Origin: Chryseobacterium scophthalmum
GTDB lineage: Bacteria; Bacteroidota; Bacteroidia; Flavobacteriales; Weeksellaceae
Reading direction: 5' to 3'
NCBI RefSeq assembly: GCF_900143185.1
Contig: NZ_FSRQ01000002.1
Location: forward strand, 682,001 to 746,000
Length of the DNA: 64,000 nt
Shown here: in pieces, positions 7,437 through 15,841 of the stretch
Layout: each line of letters begins with the position of its first letter
Numbering within the stretch: position 1 is the first letter of the stretch
The notes under the pieces: generated by a model
What the model was told of the DNA's origin: nothing
Seen by the model: the letters and a program-made list of their open reading frames with translations, nothing else
Database searches by the model: none
Translations under genes and position numbers: made by a program

Positions 7437-9515
7437 TTATTCTCTGTTTTTCAATAATACCCATCCAGAGAATTTAACTGGAGTGCTTTGTTTATTGTTT
7501 TCATTCCATGTTACAGAATACCAGTAATTTCCGGTTGGTGCTTTTTTACCGGCATTTGATGTACCATCCCACTTGTATCCGTTGGTTTTGTCTGCCCGGT
7601 AGATTTTGGCTCCGTATCTGTCGAAAATGCTAAGAACTAAATTCTGTTTTCCAGATAGCGCAGAGTAATCAATTACATCATTCACGCCATCACCATTTGG
7701 AGTAATTACATTTGTGATATTTGGTACCACTACATTTACCTGAATAGGGACACAATTGTAGTTGTCTTTAACGAAAATAGTATAATCTCCTCTTGATAAA
7801 TTGGTGAAAACATTAGAGTCTTGCCAATTTATATTATCAATTGAATATTTATAAGGAGGCGTTCCGCCAATTACATGTACAGTAATTGTATTATTTGAAA
7901 TGTCAACATTAGAAATAACGGGAAGCTCTGAAGCGTAAACCTTTACGGTTTGTTTTACAGTACAGTCACCGGTCTTTAATTTTACCCAATAGGTTCCTAT
8001 TCCTACGTTGGTAATAACTTGAGTGGTTGCACCGGTACTCCATTCGTAACCATCAAATCCAGTGCCTGCATCTAATGTTGTTTTATCTTCTGCACAAATA
8101 ATTTTATCTACCAGAACTGTTGAATAAACTGGAGGAATTACAATTAAATTTACTTTTGCTACATTGTAACAACCATCAGCATTAGAAACTCTCACATATG
8201 CATATCCCGTAGGAGCAATGTGGGTCGCTGGAGTTAATATTTCGTTAGTTTGGTTTACAGCATCAGCCATTGAAGGATAGTACTTCTTGGTCATATTTGC
8301 TTGTCCATTCACGATTGCTGTCGTCAGGTTAAACAATCCTGTTGAAGGATTTGTTTCGATAGAGCAAGATCTCAAAGTAGCTTCAGTTACAATAATCTCA
8401 GGGAAAAAGTTAAGCTTAATTTCTCCTATATCTGTACATCCAAATTGTGAAGTAACCAAAACAAACACAGATCCTACTGCAGATACATACTGGTAAGGAT
8501 TGGTAATTTCTCCTGTCCCATTGTTTAGATCAGCAAGCGAAGGATAGTATTTCTTAATAACCGTGGGATCATTAATTACGTTGGCTGTAGTTAAATCATA
8601 TAGTGCAGTTCCTGCATTGTTGTTGTTACAACTTGTTAAGGTGGCATCAACTACATTGATAGCACGTTGTACAAATTTAAATGTTCCGGGCATTCTACAT
8701 TTGCTGATGGCTCCACCAGGCGCACTCGGATCCGAATAAGTAATTACATAATAGTAAGTATCTGTTGTGTTTACAGGAATAGCACCTAAAATAGGGTTGT
8801 TTCCACTAATCGCATCATTAGAATTCTTATAATATGAAACTATAAAATTAGGATTACCATTGATAATTCCGGCAGATAATGTGCTGAAATCAAATACAGG
8901 AGGTTCAGTACAAACAATTACTTCATTAGGTGCGGTAGGGTTTGCAGCTGGACTTCCTGGCGGAATGAATGGGTTTGGCTGGAATGCTGAAGTAAACGGC
9001 GATACTAATGTTGCTGTTCCACCCCAATTTAATACAAATCCATTGGCAGATTGCGAGAAGTTGTCAACGACGATGTAATAGGTTTGTCCCGCCAAAACAT
9101 TCAGAAATGAACAGAATGGAGACCCTGCAGCATCAGAAGTAGTATTTGTGTTGGTAAAATTTAATCCCGTAAGACCAGAGGTTCCGGAATAATTACATCT
9201 AATAGGTGTACCTAAATTATTACACGCTACATCCGGTCCATACAACGCCCAGTCATAATCATTAGCCATCGCATTAGGAACGATGGTGAAGGTTAAAGTT
9301 CCTGATGTAGCAACAGTAAAGGTGTACCAAATAGAAAAATGCTCATCAGATGTCATACATCCTCCTAAGTCTTCTTTAATATCGCCCGGACCGGTGGGTG
9401 TAAAAGAGATAGGTGTATTTCCGCAGACCTGAACAGTTCCGCCACAATCAGAGCTAGATTGTGCAAAGATCATCTGGGAAATAATCATTAAAAAAATAAG
9501 TAGAGTTTTTTTCAT
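7437..9515 (-). CDS. T9SS type B sorting domain protein, paralogue of the 5255-7324 product
   Basis: A 692-residue exported protein with the same layout as its neighbour: signal peptide (1-19), Cys-rich PPC/jelly-roll-like head (about 22-170), a linker domain, two approximately 88-residue modules, the Gly-Tyr-Glu-Trp-Ser-Thr-Gly domain, a SprB-like repeat with Gly-Gly-Thr-Pro-Pro-Tyr-Lys-Tyr-Ser, and a T9SS type B sorting domain in about the last 90 residues. It is a tandem duplicate with moderate divergence, and each copy has its own terminator. A TATATTTG box on the minus strand at 9543-9536 is a likely -7 element. Function is unknown beyond surface export, and the family has no catalytic residues that can be recognised here. 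Confidence 0.85.
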   Translation of the reverse strand: MKKTLLIFLMIISQMIFAQSSSDCGGTVQVCGNTPISFTPTGPGDIKEDLGGCMTSDEHFSIWYTFTVATSGTLTFTIVPNAMANDYDWALYGPDVACNNLGTPIRCNYSGTSGLTGLNFTNTNTTSDAAGSPFCSFLNVLAGQTYYIVVDNFSQSANGFVLNWGGTATLVSPFTSAFQPNPFIPPGSPAANPTAPNEVIVCTEPPVFDFSTLSAGIINGNPNFIVSYYKNSNDAISGNNPILGAIPVNTTDTYYYVITYSDPSAPGGAISKCRMPGTFKFVQRAINVVDATLTSCNNNNAGTALYDLTTANVINDPTVIKKYYPSLADLNNGTGEITNPYQYVSAVGSVFVLVTSQFGCTDIGEIKLNFFPEIIVTEATLRSCSIETNPSTGLFNLTTAIVNGQANMTKKYYPSMADAVNQTNEILTPATHIAPTGYAYVRVSNADGCYNVAKVNLIVIPPVYSTVLVDKIICAEDKTTLDAGTGFDGYEWSTGATTQVITNVGIGTYWVKLKTGDCTVKQTVKVYASELPVISNVDISNNTITVHVIGGTPPYKYSIDNINWQDSNVFTNLSRGDYTIFVKDNYNCVPIQVNVVVPNITNVITPNGDGVNDVIDYSALSGKQNLVLSIFDRYGAKIYRADKTNGYKWDGTSNAGKKAPTGNYWYSVTWNENNKQSTPVKFSGWVLLKNRE

Positions 9516-9606
9516 TTTCGAAAAATTTGTTAATACAAATATAAAGAAATTATTAATCTTACATTAAAGTTTTTATTGTATATCGTAGGAGAACGGTAGA
9601 ATGTAT

Positions 9607-10842
9607 TTAATATTGCATTTTTCTCAATTTTGAGTTGGTGCTTCCTACAATTAATGCAATCAATACTGTCATACTTCCTCCAAAAATTACTGATCGTACC
9701 ACACCTAAAAGTTTAGCCATCAATCCGCTTTCAAACTGACCCATTTCATTGCTCGACATAATGAAAATTGAGTTCACACTTAAGACTCTTCCTCGGATAT
9801 GATCCGGAGTTTTCAACTGTACGATTGTTCCACGGATGACCACAGAAATACCATCCAACATACCGCTTAAAACCAAAAACATAAAAGAAAGCCAGTAATA
9901 ATGTGACAAGCCGAAACCGATAATGCAGACTCCGAAACCTGCTACAACAGCCAATAAAATTTTACCCTGATTTTTTCTTAACGGAACTAAAGATAATGTC
10001 GTAATAATAATCATCGAGCCAATATCTGAAGCAGCATTTAGCAATCCGAAACCTTCAGCTCCCGATTTTAAAATATCTGTTGCAAAAACTGGAATCATCG
10101 CAACGGCACCTCCAAAAAGTACAGCAAACATATCAAGACAAAGCGCTCCCAAAATTTCTTTAGTTTTAAAAATATAAGCAATTCCTTCACGCATACTTTC
10201 CATCACTTTGATTTCTTCTTTTTTATGCTCAGAAAACTGTTGATTCAGTTGCCAGAAAAACAGTGAAGCGACCAGCAAAAGTGAAACAATGACCACTAAA
10301 GTCCATTTTACTCCAAAAAATCCGATAAGAAATCCTCCTGCTGCGTGACCGCAAACTGACGAAATTAAAAAAGTGGCTTGGTTTAAAGTAATTGCACTCG
10401 GAAGATTGACTTTTTTTACGATTTTAGGAATCATCGATGGAACAATTGGTCCGATAAAGGCTCTTGCAATTCCTGTGAAAAAAATAACGCCGTAAATGAA
10501 ATAGGTAATTTCGTGACCTGTAAAATGAAGTTCCACATCAAAAAATGCGGGAATCATTAATAAACTGATCAGAAAAACATAGACGTAATTGCAAATCAGG
10601 AGAAGTCTTTTCTTTTCGTTCATATCGATCACATGACCAGCATACAAAGCGCAACTTACCGCGGGAATTACCTCAGATAACCCGATAAGTCCGATAGAAA
10701 AAGGATCTTTAGTTAATTGATAAACCCACCATCCGAGTAAAGTAGCGAGCATTCTGAAAGCTAAAACAATAAAAAATCTCCCCGTAAGAAGATTTCTGAA
10801 TTCTACATTTTGTAATGTTTTGAGCGGTAATAAAGAAATCAT
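9607..10842 (-). CDS. MFS transporter (EntS/MFS_3-like exporter)
   Basis: A 411-residue inner-membrane protein of the major facilitator superfamily with about 12 hydrophobic segments. The loop 2-3 motif A region is visible as Gly-His-Val-Ile-Asp-Met-Asn-Glu-Lys-Lys-Arg. A basic, Glu/Lys-rich central loop (around residue 210) separates the two halves. A similar Gly-Arg-Val-Leu-Ser-Val-Asn repeat of motif A appears in the second half. The closest family pattern is the EntS or drug-exporter type that moves small molecules out using the proton gradient. The substrate cannot be told from sequence, and no siderophore genes are nearby. A TATTTTTG box overlapping the terminator of the upstream gene lies four bases before the ATG. 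Confidence 0.85.
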   Translation of the reverse strand: MISLLPLKTLQNVEFRNLLTGRFFIVLAFRMLATLLGWWVYQLTKDPFSIGLIGLSEVIPAVSCALYAGHVIDMNEKKRLLLICNYVYVFLISLLMIPAFFDVELHFTGHEITYFIYGVIFFTGIARAFIGPIVPSMIPKIVKKVNLPSAITLNQATFLISSVCGHAAGGFLIGFFGVKWTLVVIVSLLLVASLFFWQLNQQFSEHKKEEIKVMESMREGIAYIFKTKEILGALCLDMFAVLFGGAVAMIPVFATDILKSGAEGFGLLNAASDIGSMIIITTLSLVPLRKNQGKILLAVVAGFGVCIIGFGLSHYYWLSFMFLVLSGMLDGISVVIRGTIVQLKTPDHIRGRVLSVNSIFIMSSNEMGQFESGLMAKLLGVVRSVIFGGSMTVLIALIVGSTNSKLRKMQY

Positions 10843-10846
10843 TCCA

Positions 10847-10854
10847 CAAAAATA
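10847..10854 (-). promoter_or_regulatory. Possible -7 box of the MFS gene, inside the upstream terminator tail
   Basis: TATTTTTG on the minus strand fits TAnnTTTG. It is made from the last two bases of the terminator stem plus the U-tract, and lies four bases before the MFS start codon. No TTG at -33 is evident. Confidence 0.35.
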
Positions 10855-10878
10855 GCCCTAAATATTCATTTAAGGCTA
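10848..10878 (-). terminator. Intrinsic terminator of the 10937-11299 lipoprotein gene
   Basis: On the minus strand TAGCCTTAAAT pairs with ATTTAGGGCTA (11 bp, one G-U pair) around a GAAT loop and is followed by TTTTT. It lies about 60 bp after the stop codon and directly abuts the MFS gene start. Confidence 0.75.
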
Positions 10879-10936
10879 TCGATATTTTCGGTTTTCAAAA
10901 GATAAATAAAATACCTTCTGAAAGATATTGTCTATT

Positions 10937-11299
10937 TTAGTCAGCTCTCAAAGAACCTACTACAATGGCAGCAGCAGCGGCAGCTCCAATTACAACAGCA
11001 CCTCCTGCAACTCTTGCTTTTGATCTGTCTTTTACAGCAGCAACGTTAGATTTAGGGATGATTACTTCTGTACTGTCTTTTTTTCCTGCTGTACCAATGA
11101 TGTTGTCTCCATCAATGTTACGGAATAAGAATTTCTGTTTTTTAGTTCCGTCTTTGTGAGTAACGATGTAGATTTTACCCGCTTCAAGGTTAGAGTAATT
11201 GTTTTGTGCAATATCTTCGCTGTACTTTGTAGTTGCACAAGATGAGATTACAAATAAAGACGTTAATAATGATGATTTTAAAAGTACAGATGCTTTCAT
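10937..11299 (-). CDS. Small lipoprotein with Gly/Ala-rich hydrophobic C-terminus
   Basis: A 120-residue protein not assigned to a named family. A type II signal peptide ends in a lipobox with Cys21 (Ile-Ser-Ser-Cys). The middle is a small beta-rich domain (about 40-92) with Asp-Gly-Thr-Lys and Asp-Asn-Ile-Ile-Gly-Thr. The last 25 residues form a hydrophobic Ala/Gly/Val stretch that could insert in a membrane. The product of 11435-11812 is a paralogue with the same layout. A TAAATTTG box at 11325-11318 on the minus strand is a likely -7 element. It is probably anchored in the outer membrane or periplasm, and its role is unknown. Confidence 0.75.
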   Translation of the reverse strand: MKASVLLKSSLLTSLFVISSCATTKYSEDIAQNNYSNLEAGKIYIVTHKDGTKKQKFLFRNIDGDNIIGTAGKKDSTEVIIPKSNVAAVKDRSKARVAGGAVVIGAAAAAAIVVGSLRAD

Positions 11300-11434
11300 T
11301 ATAATTTTTTAGTTTTCCAAATTTATAATTTTTTTTGAATATACGTTTTCATTAAAGGGGAAAATCTTATATTTTTTGTAATATTAAAGTATAAAATGAA
11401 GAAATTTTATATTTGAAAGATTATTTTTTGCTCA

Positions 11435-11812
11435 TTAATTTAAACCAGTTCCAAATGCTGTCGCTACATCTTCAATGTCGTCAGTAGCATTTTTTATACC
11501 AATAACAATTACAGTAGCGGCAGCAATTCCTCCGGCTGTGGCAACTACTGCAATTGCGGTTTTATCTTTTCTTATTTCCGTAATATTGTTTTTTGAAATA
11601 GAAATTCTTTCTTTTTTTCTGGTTCCAATAATGCTGTCTTTAGAGATTGAGCTAATTGTCATAGGTATTTTGCTTCCGTCTGACTGATGAAAAGTGTATT
11701 TATTTCCAGCCTTTATATTTTTATAATTGTCAGGGTTTTTTGTAGCACTATATTTTAGCGAGCTACAAGATGTAATTAAAGTAACGACTAAAAGGAACAA
11801 GATTCTTTTCAT
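11435..11812 (-). CDS. Small lipoprotein, paralogue of the 10937-11299 product
   Basis: A 125-residue protein with a lipobox at Cys16 (Leu-Ile-Thr-Ser-Cys). A beta-rich middle carries the pattern Tyr-Thr-Phe-His-Gln-Ser-Asp-Gly-Ser-Lys and Asp-Ser-Ile-Ile-Gly-Thr, which matches the neighbour's His-Lys-Asp-Gly-Thr-Lys and Asn-Ile-Ile-Gly-Thr. A hydrophobic Ala/Val/Gly segment (about 87-107) is followed by a short acidic tail. It starts 22 bp downstream of the GH3-family gene on the same strand and is probably co-transcribed with it. Function is unknown. Confidence 0.75.
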   Translation of the reverse strand: MKRILFLLVVTLITSCSSLKYSATKNPDNYKNIKAGNKYTFHQSDGSKIPMTISSISKDSIIGTRKKERISISKNNITEIRKDKTAIAVVATAGGIAAATVIVIGIKNATDDIEDVATAFGTGLN

Positions 11813-11834
11813 AAAATGTGATTGTTATAGTATC

Positions 11835-13334
11835 TTATTTTTTATAAATTTTCAATAAATCTGCTATTTTTCTATCATTTGCCAATCTTGGGATTTTATT
11901 TTGCCCGCCTAATTTTCCTTCGGATTTTGCATATTCCTGAAAAGCATTTTTCTGAAGTTTAGAAATATGAAGCTTCTGCAGAATGTTTCCTGAAATCAAA
12001 TCATCATAATAAGTGTTGCGCTTTCTCAACTGATCATCCAGTTCATTTTTAAATACATCTAAATTTTCAGGCTCTTTTTCAAACTCAATAAACCATTCGT
12101 GATAAGGTAAACCTTCTTCCGGATTTACTTCCGGAGCCAAATGAAATTCTGTAATCTGTGCAGGAAATTTTTCTACTGTGGCTTTTATCGCTTCTTCCAC
12201 TTCAAAAGCAATAACGTGTTCGCCAAAAGCTGAGGTGAAATGTTTTGTTCTTCCGCTTACCAGAATTCTGTGCGGATTTTTATCAATAAATCTCACAACA
12301 TCACCAATGGAATATGCCCACAAACCGGAGTTGGTTGTTAAAATTAAAGCATAATCTTTATTAAGCTCAATATCTTTTAGTGTTAATCTTTGAGCATTGG
12401 GTTTTCCGTATTGTTCTAAAGGAATGAATTCGTAAAAAATTCCGTGATTGGTTAAAAGCAATAAACCTTCTTTGGTATAGTCATCCTGAAATGCAAAAAA
12501 TCCTTCCGAAGCCGGAAACGTTTGTACAATATCTACTTTTCCGCCTAAAAGTTCTTCCATTTTCTCGCGGTAAGGTTCGTAATTTACACCACCTGTAACG
12601 ATGAGTTGAAGATTTGGGAAGATCTGCTTGATTTTTTTACCGTTTTTCTCAATCAGTTTTTCAAAATACATAATCAACCAAGGTGGAATTCCCGAAATCA
12701 AGGTCATGTTTTCTTTCTCGGTTTCCTCAACGATTTTATCTACCTTGGCTTCCCAGTCTTCCATCATATTAGTTTCCCAGCTTGGTAGACGGTTTTTCTG
12801 AAGATAATTGGGGATGTGATGCGCTACAATTCCTGAAAGTCTGCCGGTTTTTACGCCAAAAACTTCTTCTAATTCCGGGCTTCCCTGCAGGAAAATCATT
12901 TTTCCGCCTACAAAATCAGCGTTATTCTTTTTAGCAATATAATGGAAAAGCGCACTCTGAGCTCCTTTCACCTGAAAAGGCATTCCTTCTTTAGAAATCG
13001 GGATGTATTTTGAGCCGGAAGTTGTGCCGGAAGTTTTTGCAAAATATTCGGGAGTTTCTATCCACAGAATATCTTTTTGTCCGCGTTTTACTTTTTCGAT
13101 GTAAGGTTTCAGATCTTCATAATCTGCAATGGGAACTTTTTCCTGAAAATCTTTTACAGATTTAATGTTTTCAAAATCATATGTTCTTCCAAAAAGAGTT
13201 TTCTTAGCCGTGTTTAGAAGAGAAAGCAATAATTCTTCCTGATTCTTTTCCGCATTTTTCTTGAATTCTTCTGCTTTTTGAACATGTTTTTTTGCCCAAA
13301 TCAACGCTGCATTTTTCTTTAGAAAGTTTAACAT
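11835..13334 (-). CDS. GH3 auxin-responsive promoter family protein (acyl-adenylate-forming enzyme)
   Basis: A 499-residue cytoplasmic protein of the GH3 branch of the ANL adenylating superfamily. Plant members join acyl acids to amino acids through an acyl-AMP intermediate. The ATP-binding motif Ser-Gly-Thr-Thr-Ser-Gly-Ser-Lys lies at 102-109. A second conserved stretch is Thr-Asn-Ser-Gly-Leu-Trp-Ala-Tyr-Ser-Ile-Gly-Asp-Val-Val-Arg-Phe, around residues 330-345. Length is typical of bacterial GH3 homologues. Bacterial substrates are not established, so the reaction is inferred from the fold. It may form a two-gene unit with the downstream lipoprotein. Confidence 0.88.
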   Translation of the reverse strand: MLNFLKKNAALIWAKKHVQKAEEFKKNAEKNQEELLLSLLNTAKKTLFGRTYDFENIKSVKDFQEKVPIADYEDLKPYIEKVKRGQKDILWIETPEYFAKTSGTTSGSKYIPISKEGMPFQVKGAQSALFHYIAKKNNADFVGGKMIFLQGSPELEEVFGVKTGRLSGIVAHHIPNYLQKNRLPSWETNMMEDWEAKVDKIVEETEKENMTLISGIPPWLIMYFEKLIEKNGKKIKQIFPNLQLIVTGGVNYEPYREKMEELLGGKVDIVQTFPASEGFFAFQDDYTKEGLLLLTNHGIFYEFIPLEQYGKPNAQRLTLKDIELNKDYALILTTNSGLWAYSIGDVVRFIDKNPHRILVSGRTKHFTSAFGEHVIAFEVEEAIKATVEKFPAQITEFHLAPEVNPEEGLPYHEWFIEFEKEPENLDVFKNELDDQLRKRNTYYDDLISGNILQKLHISKLQKNAFQEYAKSEGKLGGQNKIPRLANDRKIADLLKIYKK

Positions 13335-13390
13335 GGTTCAAATTTATAAATAAGTATAGAATTCAAAGAATATTTTAAAATTTAAAAATA

Positions 13391-13416
13391 AAAAAACCGA
13401 TGATCTAGGCATCGGC
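13391..13416 (-). terminator. Intrinsic terminator of the 13459-13704 gene
   Basis: On the minus strand AGCCGATG and CATCGGTT form an 8-bp stem (one G-U pair) with a 7-nt loop, followed by a run of T. Confidence 0.75.
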
Positions 13417-13458
13417 TTATTGAAAATTTGATTATGAATAGCAGCTATCTGCCTTTTT

Positions 13459-13704
13459 TTATTTGTTTACTTTATATCTCTTATCCGGAGTTCCGTCTTT
13501 TTTCAGTTTCTGATTTTCTTTGTATCGTTTATCGGGAGTACCGTCTTTTTTCAACTTTTGTGCTGGTTTTGCTGCTTTGGTTTCAACAGCTTTTACGGGT
13601 TTTACAGCTTTTGTAGTTGCGGTTTTAGTTGCAGGAGCAACTTGTTGAGCGCTTGCAAATCCTAATCCTAAGATGATAGACATTGCAGTAAGAAATTTTT
13701 TCAT
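13459..13704 (-). CDS. Small exported Lys-rich protein with two copies of a KLKKDGTPDKRYK repeat
   Basis: An 81-residue protein. A signal peptide (1-20) ends in Ala-Ser-Ala-Gln. An Ala/Thr/Lys/Pro/Val-rich low-complexity linker (21-49) is followed by two near-identical tandem copies of Lys-Leu-Lys-Lys-Asp-Gly-Thr-Pro-Asp-Lys-Arg-Tyr-Lys (about 50-62 and 66-78). The mature protein is strongly basic. Similar Asp-Gly-Thr-Pro-Asp-Lys-Arg-Tyr repeats are known from small flavobacterial hypothetical proteins, but I know of no assigned function. It has its own terminator and appears monocistronic. Confidence 0.75.
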   Translation of the reverse strand: MKKFLTAMSIILGLGFASAQQVAPATKTATTKAVKPVKAVETKAAKPAQKLKKDGTPDKRYKENQKLKKDGTPDKRYKVNK

Positions 13705-13784
13705 GTCAGATTTATTGTTTTTGTTTAAGTAAAGTTAGATAAAATCTCAAAATGAAAATCAAATTTGACAGATTTAATTAAATT

Positions 13785-15634
13785 TTAATTTTTCACAATC
13801 ATTTTAATATTGGCGAGATTGTTATTCTTGCTATCGTTCACTTGTACCATATAAGTGCCTCTTATAAGTTTTTCTTTTAAATAGATGTTTTGTGACTTGT
13901 TTTTTTCTAGAGTCTGAGAGTGTATAAATTTTCCGGTCATGTCATAGAGCTTAATGGTGCAGGTTTCTTTTTCCAATATATTCCCTTTTAATGAAAAATT
14001 ACCATTATTGGGGTTGTTGTAAAGTATCAGTTTCTCAGATTTATTATTCTCGGAGGTGGAAAGATTGGTAAGATCAAATTTTGCAACAAAAGCGACATTC
14101 TTCTTTGGTTGTTAGGGTCTATGATTTGTGGTTGCCAACTGTTGGGAGTTGAGTAGCCCGTTGTAGCAAGTGTTTCTCCGTATAAATATAAAGATGAATT
14201 ATTAACAGCAATATTGATAGGAAGATTATAGCCAAGACTTGAATCTCCATAATAAGAGGCCCAGATTCTTTGTCCGTTACTATTAAATTTTACAAAAAAT
14301 TGATTGGTAGCCAAATTTGTATTTAATGTTGGTGATGATTTGTAGGTTTCTGGTGTTGCTAGATTATTTCCAAGCCCGTATGTCCAGCCCGTAATATAAA
14401 TGTCATTTCCGTTTAAAGCGAGCGGCTGCATACAAGAGTAGGCCTGGTCTAAACCGGTACCCCCAAAATAAGTACTCCAGATGCGTTCTCCGGAATAATT
14501 AAATTTACTAAGAAATAAATCATAGCTTCCAGCATTCGTTGTTTGGTGTGTTCCCTGAGTTCCAAAGTAGCCTTGTGTAGCGGTATTCGATTGTGCATCT
14601 CCCATTACATAAATTCCGGTTTCGTTAACGTCTATGCTGCTAATTCTGCTGGATCCGTCAGAATGCCCATAATAAGTGCCCCAAAGTCTTGTGCCGTTTT
14701 CTGCATTGAATTTTTGAAGGTTAAAATTGGCAGGAACCGATTGGAATGCATTTGTAGATGCAATGTTGTATTGATTACCTGTTGGTTCTTGTCCTCCTAC
14801 AATATATAGTGAATTGTTATAATATTTTAAATTATAAATTTGGCTAGGAAAATAAGTACCCCAGATTTTTTCACCATTGGAGTTTAGTTTTACAATGTAT
14901 CCGTTAAGAATTTCAGTTGTTTGATTGTATAAGAGTTGATAAGTGTCTTGAAATGTACCCTGAGTTGCAATGTTTTGCTTAATATCACTGGAGCCTGCAA
15001 GATAAATATTTCCCGATTCGTCTTCAGCAATACTTATGTTAGTCAAAAGACCATAAATATAAGTTTGATTACCTACAGGTAGATAAGTTGCCCAAAGCAA
15101 AGTGCCATTTGGGGAATGTTTGGCTAAAACTGTACCTAATTGTGGATGATTGGAATTTTGCAGCCAGGCATTTTGTGTCGGTGCAATGGGTAAATTATTT
15201 ATAAATGCAGCATATTCATAATAGTAATTATTGTTGTGGTCAATATATTTTAGTTTTTTCTTATAGCCGTCATTGTCTAATAAATAATTGTAATATTCAT
15301 AAGCTTGTACATTACCAGACGGATTTATTTTTGCTGCAACAGTATTGGTTGTATTCATTATTGATGGGTTTATCTTAAAACCCTGACCACCATTTCCAAC
15401 TCTGAACTGATCATAATAAGAAGAAGGGTAGTTGTTGGGATATCCCATTGCTGTACCGGTAAGATGGATGTTATTCTGGCTGTCAAATAGCATTGTTTTC
15501 GTTGCACTTTCTGTCCAGGATGTAGCTCCTACAGGACCTATATATGTTCCCCAGGTTCTTGAGTATTCAAAACTTTGAGCGTTAAGTGGGATAAATGCAA
15601 TAATATTGAGAAAAAAGAGTAAAATTTTTGACAT
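13785..15634 (-). pseudogene. Frameshifted T9SS type A beta-propeller-like protein
   Basis: The intact reading frame from the ATG at 15634 runs for 535 codons to 14027. It leaves the family pattern near 14107, just after the Asp-Pro-Asn-Asn-Gln shared with its paralogue at 16371-18203. Shifting one base in the Lys/Arg codons at about 14098-14107 restores a frame reading Asn-Val-Ala-Phe-Val-Ala-Lys-Phe-Asp. That frame continues to the stop at 13785 with a full T9SS type A sorting domain (Leu-Tyr-Asn-Asn-Pro-Asn-Asn-Gly-Asn-Phe, then Tyr-Met-Val-Gln-Val). The repaired protein would be about 616 residues; the paralogue has 610. The head has a signal peptide and several Trp-Gly-Thr-Tyr/Trp-Ser-Thr-Tyr repeats like SBBP-type propeller blades. 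As it stands, the product would lack its export tag. A sequencing error in a short A/T run cannot be excluded. Confidence 0.8.
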
Positions 15635-15789
15635 ATGTGATATTATTTTGTGAGTTTAATTGTAAAAGTATAAAAAATATTGAATATTTCCCCAGTTATT
15701 GATGTGGTTTTGTTTGTGGTTTTTCTTTTTAGAATAAATTTTAGTTATGTTTTAAGGCATTTATTTTGTGAATATTATATTAAAATAAA

Positions 15790-15815
15790 GCCCGCCTCCA
15801 AATTTGGAAACGGGC
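15790..15815 (-). terminator. Intrinsic terminator of the 15842-16231 gene
   Basis: GCCCG and CGGGC arms enclose an inner CCAAATTTGG palindrome. On the minus strand the hairpin is followed by TTTATTTT. It lies 26 bp after the stop codon. Confidence 0.75.
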
Positions 15816-15841
15816 AACATATGAATGAATAGTTATTTGTA

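Noticed and set aside
1..9515. CRISPR-like or mobile-element explanation for the repeated DNA in the T9SS cargo genes
   Set aside because: The repeats are in frame, diverged and domain-sized, with no short direct repeats, spacers, terminal inverted repeats or transposase.
11435..13334. Idea that the GH3-family gene and its neighbours form a hormone-conjugation island
   Set aside because: Only the family name links it to auxin; no auxin or other hormone biosynthesis genes are nearby.
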